A stretch of 64,000 nt of DNA from positions 1,897,501-1,961,500 of the forward strand of contig NZ_CP142362.1 of assembly GCF_035918395.1 (NCBI RefSeq), written 5' to 3'. A model generated the notes under the pieces. That model did not search any database, was not told the DNA's origin, and saw nothing but the letters and a program-made list of their open reading frames with translations. Within the stretch, counting starts at the first letter, position 1. The number at the start of each line of letters is the position of its first letter. A program made the position numbers and the translations under genes. Positions 61,925-64,000 of this stretch are shown piece after piece. The DNA comes from Mycolicibacterium sp. ND9-15. Its GTDB lineage: Bacteria > Actinomycetota > Actinomycetes > Mycobacteriales > Mycobacteriaceae.

Positions 61925-62401
61925 ATGTGTCAGTACTGCGGATGCCGCGACATGCCGTTGATCCGTGACTACATCGCCGAGCACGCCCATGTACTCAATC
62001 TCGGCGGTGAAGCCGTCCGTGCGATTGACCGCGGCGACATCGAATCCGCGCGCCACCTCCTCGCCGAAATGGGTGAGGAACTGAGATCGCACTGGCAAGG
62101 CGAAGAGAACGGACTGTTCAAGGTGATGGCGCGCGACGAGATGGTCGCCGAGCACATCGATCCGCTGATTCGCGAGCACCGCGAACTGAACGAGTTTCTC
62201 GCCGATGTGGACGTGGCCCGCCCACATCATCAGGCCGCGGTCCGTGACGCGGTCGAAGACCTCTGGGAGCACACCAGGAAAGAGGAAGACGGCATCTTTC
62301 CGGCCGCGCTCACCATGCTGGACGGTGACGAGTGGAACTCCGCGATCGAGGCGTGGCACGAGGCCCATCCCGACCGGGAGATGGTCAAGTGGAGTGTGTG
62401 A
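61925..62401 (+). CDS. Haemerythrin-like protein with N-terminal CxxCxC
   Basis: A 158-residue four-helix haemerythrin-like protein. Likely diiron ligands are His20/22, His56, Glu60, His85, His116 and Glu120 (motifs HWQGEE, IREHREL, HTRKEEDGIF). MCQYCGC at the very start adds three cysteines that could bind metal or sense redox. ATG 61925 is preferred; GTG 61922 is adjacent. Haemerythrins bind oxygen or nitric oxide, fitting a hypoxia regulon. The last 17 bases overlap the convergent ATPase gene. Confidence 0.9.
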   Translation: MCQYCGCRDMPLIRDYIAEHAHVLNLGGEAVRAIDRGDIESARHLLAEMGEELRSHWQGEENGLFKVMARDEMVAEHIDPLIREHRELNEFLADVDVARPHHQAAVRDAVEDLWEHTRKEEDGIFPAALTMLDGDEWNSAIEAWHEAHPDREMVKWSV

Positions 62402-64000
62402 CGGCCGCCAGGGCCTGAGTTCGGCGGCCACGGTATCGGCGAACCACCAGCTTCTCCAGTTCCACCGCTGAGAAGACCGCCGCGCCGACCCCTGCCGCTT
62501 TCAGCCAGTCCACCCAGGTCAGTGGTGCGGAGCCGAACACCGCGTTCATCGCCGGCGTGTACGTGAACAGTGCCGTCAGCGCAACGCACGCCACGACCGT
62601 CGCGAATGCGATCCGGTTGCCGAAGAGCCCCACGCGGTTGAGCACCGGCTCCAGCAGGAACCGATTGTTGAGTAGATAGAACATCTCCGCCACGACGATC
62701 GCGTTGACCGCCATCGTGCGCGCGGTCTCGACGCTGGTGCCCTGCCGCAACTCCCACAGGAACATGCTCAGTGCGCCGCCTGCCATCAGCACCGAGACCA
62801 GCCCCACCCGCCATAGGAAGTGGCGCGACAACAGGTTCTCGTTCGGCGGCCGCGGCCGCCGATCCATCACATCGTGCTCGGGGGGTTCGAATGCCAGCGC
62901 CAGCCCCAGCGTCGCGGAGGTGACCAGGTTGATCCAGAGCACCTGGGCCGGGGTCAGCGGCAGGGTCAGCTCGAACAGGATCGCGGCGATCACCACCAAC
63001 GCCTCGCCACCGTTGGTGGGAAGCATGAACAAGATGAACTTGCGGATGTTGTCGTAGACCGTCCGGCCCTCGGCTACCGCCGCGGCGATCGTGGCGAAGT
63101 TGTCGTCGGCCAGCACGATGTCCGAGGACTCTTTGGCGGCTTCGGTGCCCCGATCACCCATCGCAACGCCGATGTCGGCGCGTTTGAGCGCGGGCGCATC
63201 GTTGACGCCGTCGCCGGTCATCGCGACGACCTCGCCGTCGGACTGCAGCGCACGCACGAGGCGCAGTTTGTGCTCCGGGCTGGCTCGCGCGAACACGTCG
63301 CAATCCTTGGCGACAGTGCGTAATCTGGCGTCGTCCATCTCAGCAAGCTCGACACCGGTGACCGCCGGCTTGCCGACGCCGATGCCCAGTTGCGCTCCGA
63401 TCTCACGTGCGGTGGCGGCATGGTCGCCGGTGATCATCTTCACCTTGATCCCGGCGCGGTGGCACTCGCGGACCGCGGTGAGCGCCTCGGGCCGCAGCGG
63501 GTCGATGATGCCCACCAGACCCAACAGGGTGTACCCGCCGTCGAGGTCGTCCAGCGTCAGCTGGCCGGGTACCCGCTGGTGCCCCCGCCGCTGCGCCAAC
63601 GCCAGCACCCGCAGCCCCTGCGCGGCGATTTCGGCCGCCATGCGCTGCCAATACGTCTGCTCGAGGGGATGGTCACCGTGCGGGTCGCGTTGCCGGTCGC
63701 ACAGCGCTATCACCCGTTCCGGCGCCCCCTTCACCAGTACCAGCGGCTCGTCGTCACCCTCCGAATGAAGAGTGCCCATCATCCGAATCTCGGACTCGAA
63801 CGGTACGGAATCCGTTCGGGGACAACGGGATTCGGTATGAGCGTAGGGCATGCCGAGTTTCTCTCCGAGTACCAGCAGGGCGGCTTCGGTCGGGTCTCCG
63901 GTGATCGTCCAGGCGTCGTCCTCCTGCCGCAGGCTGGAGTCATTGCACAGCACGCCCGCACGAACCGTGGCCTCCAACACCGGATAGCGCACCGGATCGA
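62385..64000 (-). CDS. CtpF-like P-type cation ATPase, 5' end outside window
   Basis: The C-terminal 538 residues of a P2-type ATPase, open at the window edge. Visible parts are the nucleotide-binding domain (VLVKGAPERV near residue 120), the hinge GDGVNDAPALKRADIGVAMG, and six C-terminal helices (PTNGGEALVVIAAIL, LWINLVTSATLGLALAFEP). The closest family I recognise is mycobacterial CtpF (Rv1997), itself a DosR target. The DKTGT site would lie just beyond the window. The ion is probably calcium or another divalent cation. Confidence 0.88.
   Translation of the reverse strand, partial: DPVRYPVLEATVRAGVLCNDSSLRQEDDAWTITGDPTEAALLVLGEKLGMPYAHTESRCPRTDSVPFESEIRMMGTLHSEGDDEPLVLVKGAPERVIALCDRQRDPHGDHPLEQTYWQRMAAEIAAQGLRVLALAQRRGHQRVPGQLTLDDLDGGYTLLGLVGIIDPLRPEALTAVRECHRAGIKVKMITGDHAATAREIGAQLGIGVGKPAVTGVELAEMDDARLRTVAKDCDVFARASPEHKLRLVRALQSDGEVVAMTGDGVNDAPALKRADIGVAMGDRGTEAAKESSDIVLADDNFATIAAAVAEGRTVYDNIRKFILFMLPTNGGEALVVIAAILFELTLPLTPAQVLWINLVTSATLGLALAFEPPEHDVMDRRPRPPNENLLSRHFLWRVGLVSVLMAGGALSMFLWELRQGTSVETARTMAVNAIVVAEMFYLLNNRFLLEPVLNRVGLFGNRIAFATVVACVALTALFTYTPAMNAVFGSAPLTWVDWLKAAGVGAAVFSAVELEKLVVRRYRGRRTQALAAVTHST

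Overview
The window is high-GC, densely packed DNA with many ATGA/GTGA/TGATG start-stop overlaps and frequent GTG starts. Gene content and order match the chromosome of a mycobacterium, most likely a fast-growing Mycolicibacterium. Blocks correspond, from memory, to M. tuberculosis Rv0418-Rv0406c, Rv0391-Rv0389, Rv0357c-Rv0365c, Rv0380c-Rv0385 and Rv0353-Rv0350. They are rearranged relative to that genome and carry extra genes. No tRNA, rRNA or CRISPR array was seen. I cannot name the species.

Layout. (1) 1-4060: thiamine genes. A TPP riboswitch precedes thiO-thiS-thiG and a coupled SGNH hydrolase on the minus strand, with divergent thiE and a NUDIX gene. (2) 4168-8734: glnX-glnH-pknG, an amino-acid-sensing relay of membrane protein, binding lipoprotein and kinase, with overlapping stops and starts. 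(3) 8836-16102: small secreted and STAS proteins, then fgd1-EEP-pta-ackA (F420-dependent glucose-6-phosphate dehydrogenase and acetate overflow), divergent from a metallo-beta-lactamase-fold gene. (4) 16198-25602: GNAT and SDR genes, a compact minus-strand operon marR-purT-membrane protein-rhodanese-metZ-hypothetical, then a divergent MMPL transporter, an alpha/beta hydrolase and a ferredoxin. (5) 25614-31353: thioesterase, purA, Rv0358- and Rv0359-like genes, a zinc-type CDF exporter, DUF3151 and an Rv0361-like protein. (6) 31388-32715: a complete IS481-family element with a 15-bp target duplication, inserted in the loop of a terminator hairpin. (7) 32746-43525: fba, DedA, GH76-NhaA/thioredoxin, SpoU methyltransferase, a secreted protein, SDR, ttfA and clpB. 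(8) 43717-52745: GAP protein, TetR/membrane pair, type II flavohaemoglobin, aldose epimerase, and the hspR-dnaJ-grpE-dnaK operon with HAIR operators at dnaK and clpB. (9) 52932-64000: an island of P-type ATPases (MgtA-like, P1B-5 with a haemerythrin tail, CtpF-like), a kinase-like/flippase fusion, DUF2231-like and DUF5709 proteins and a haemerythrin. Four sites resembling the DosR/DevR dormancy box precede its transcription units.

The most novel candidate is a 150-bp segment between grpE and dnaJ. It holds a 48-codon ORF whose ribosome-binding site duplicates that of dnaJ, plus one complementary copy that could pair with either site, like a translational switch. The second is the DosR-box island next to the chaperone operon. 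Gene symbols rest on motif and synteny recognition by eye; no database search was run.
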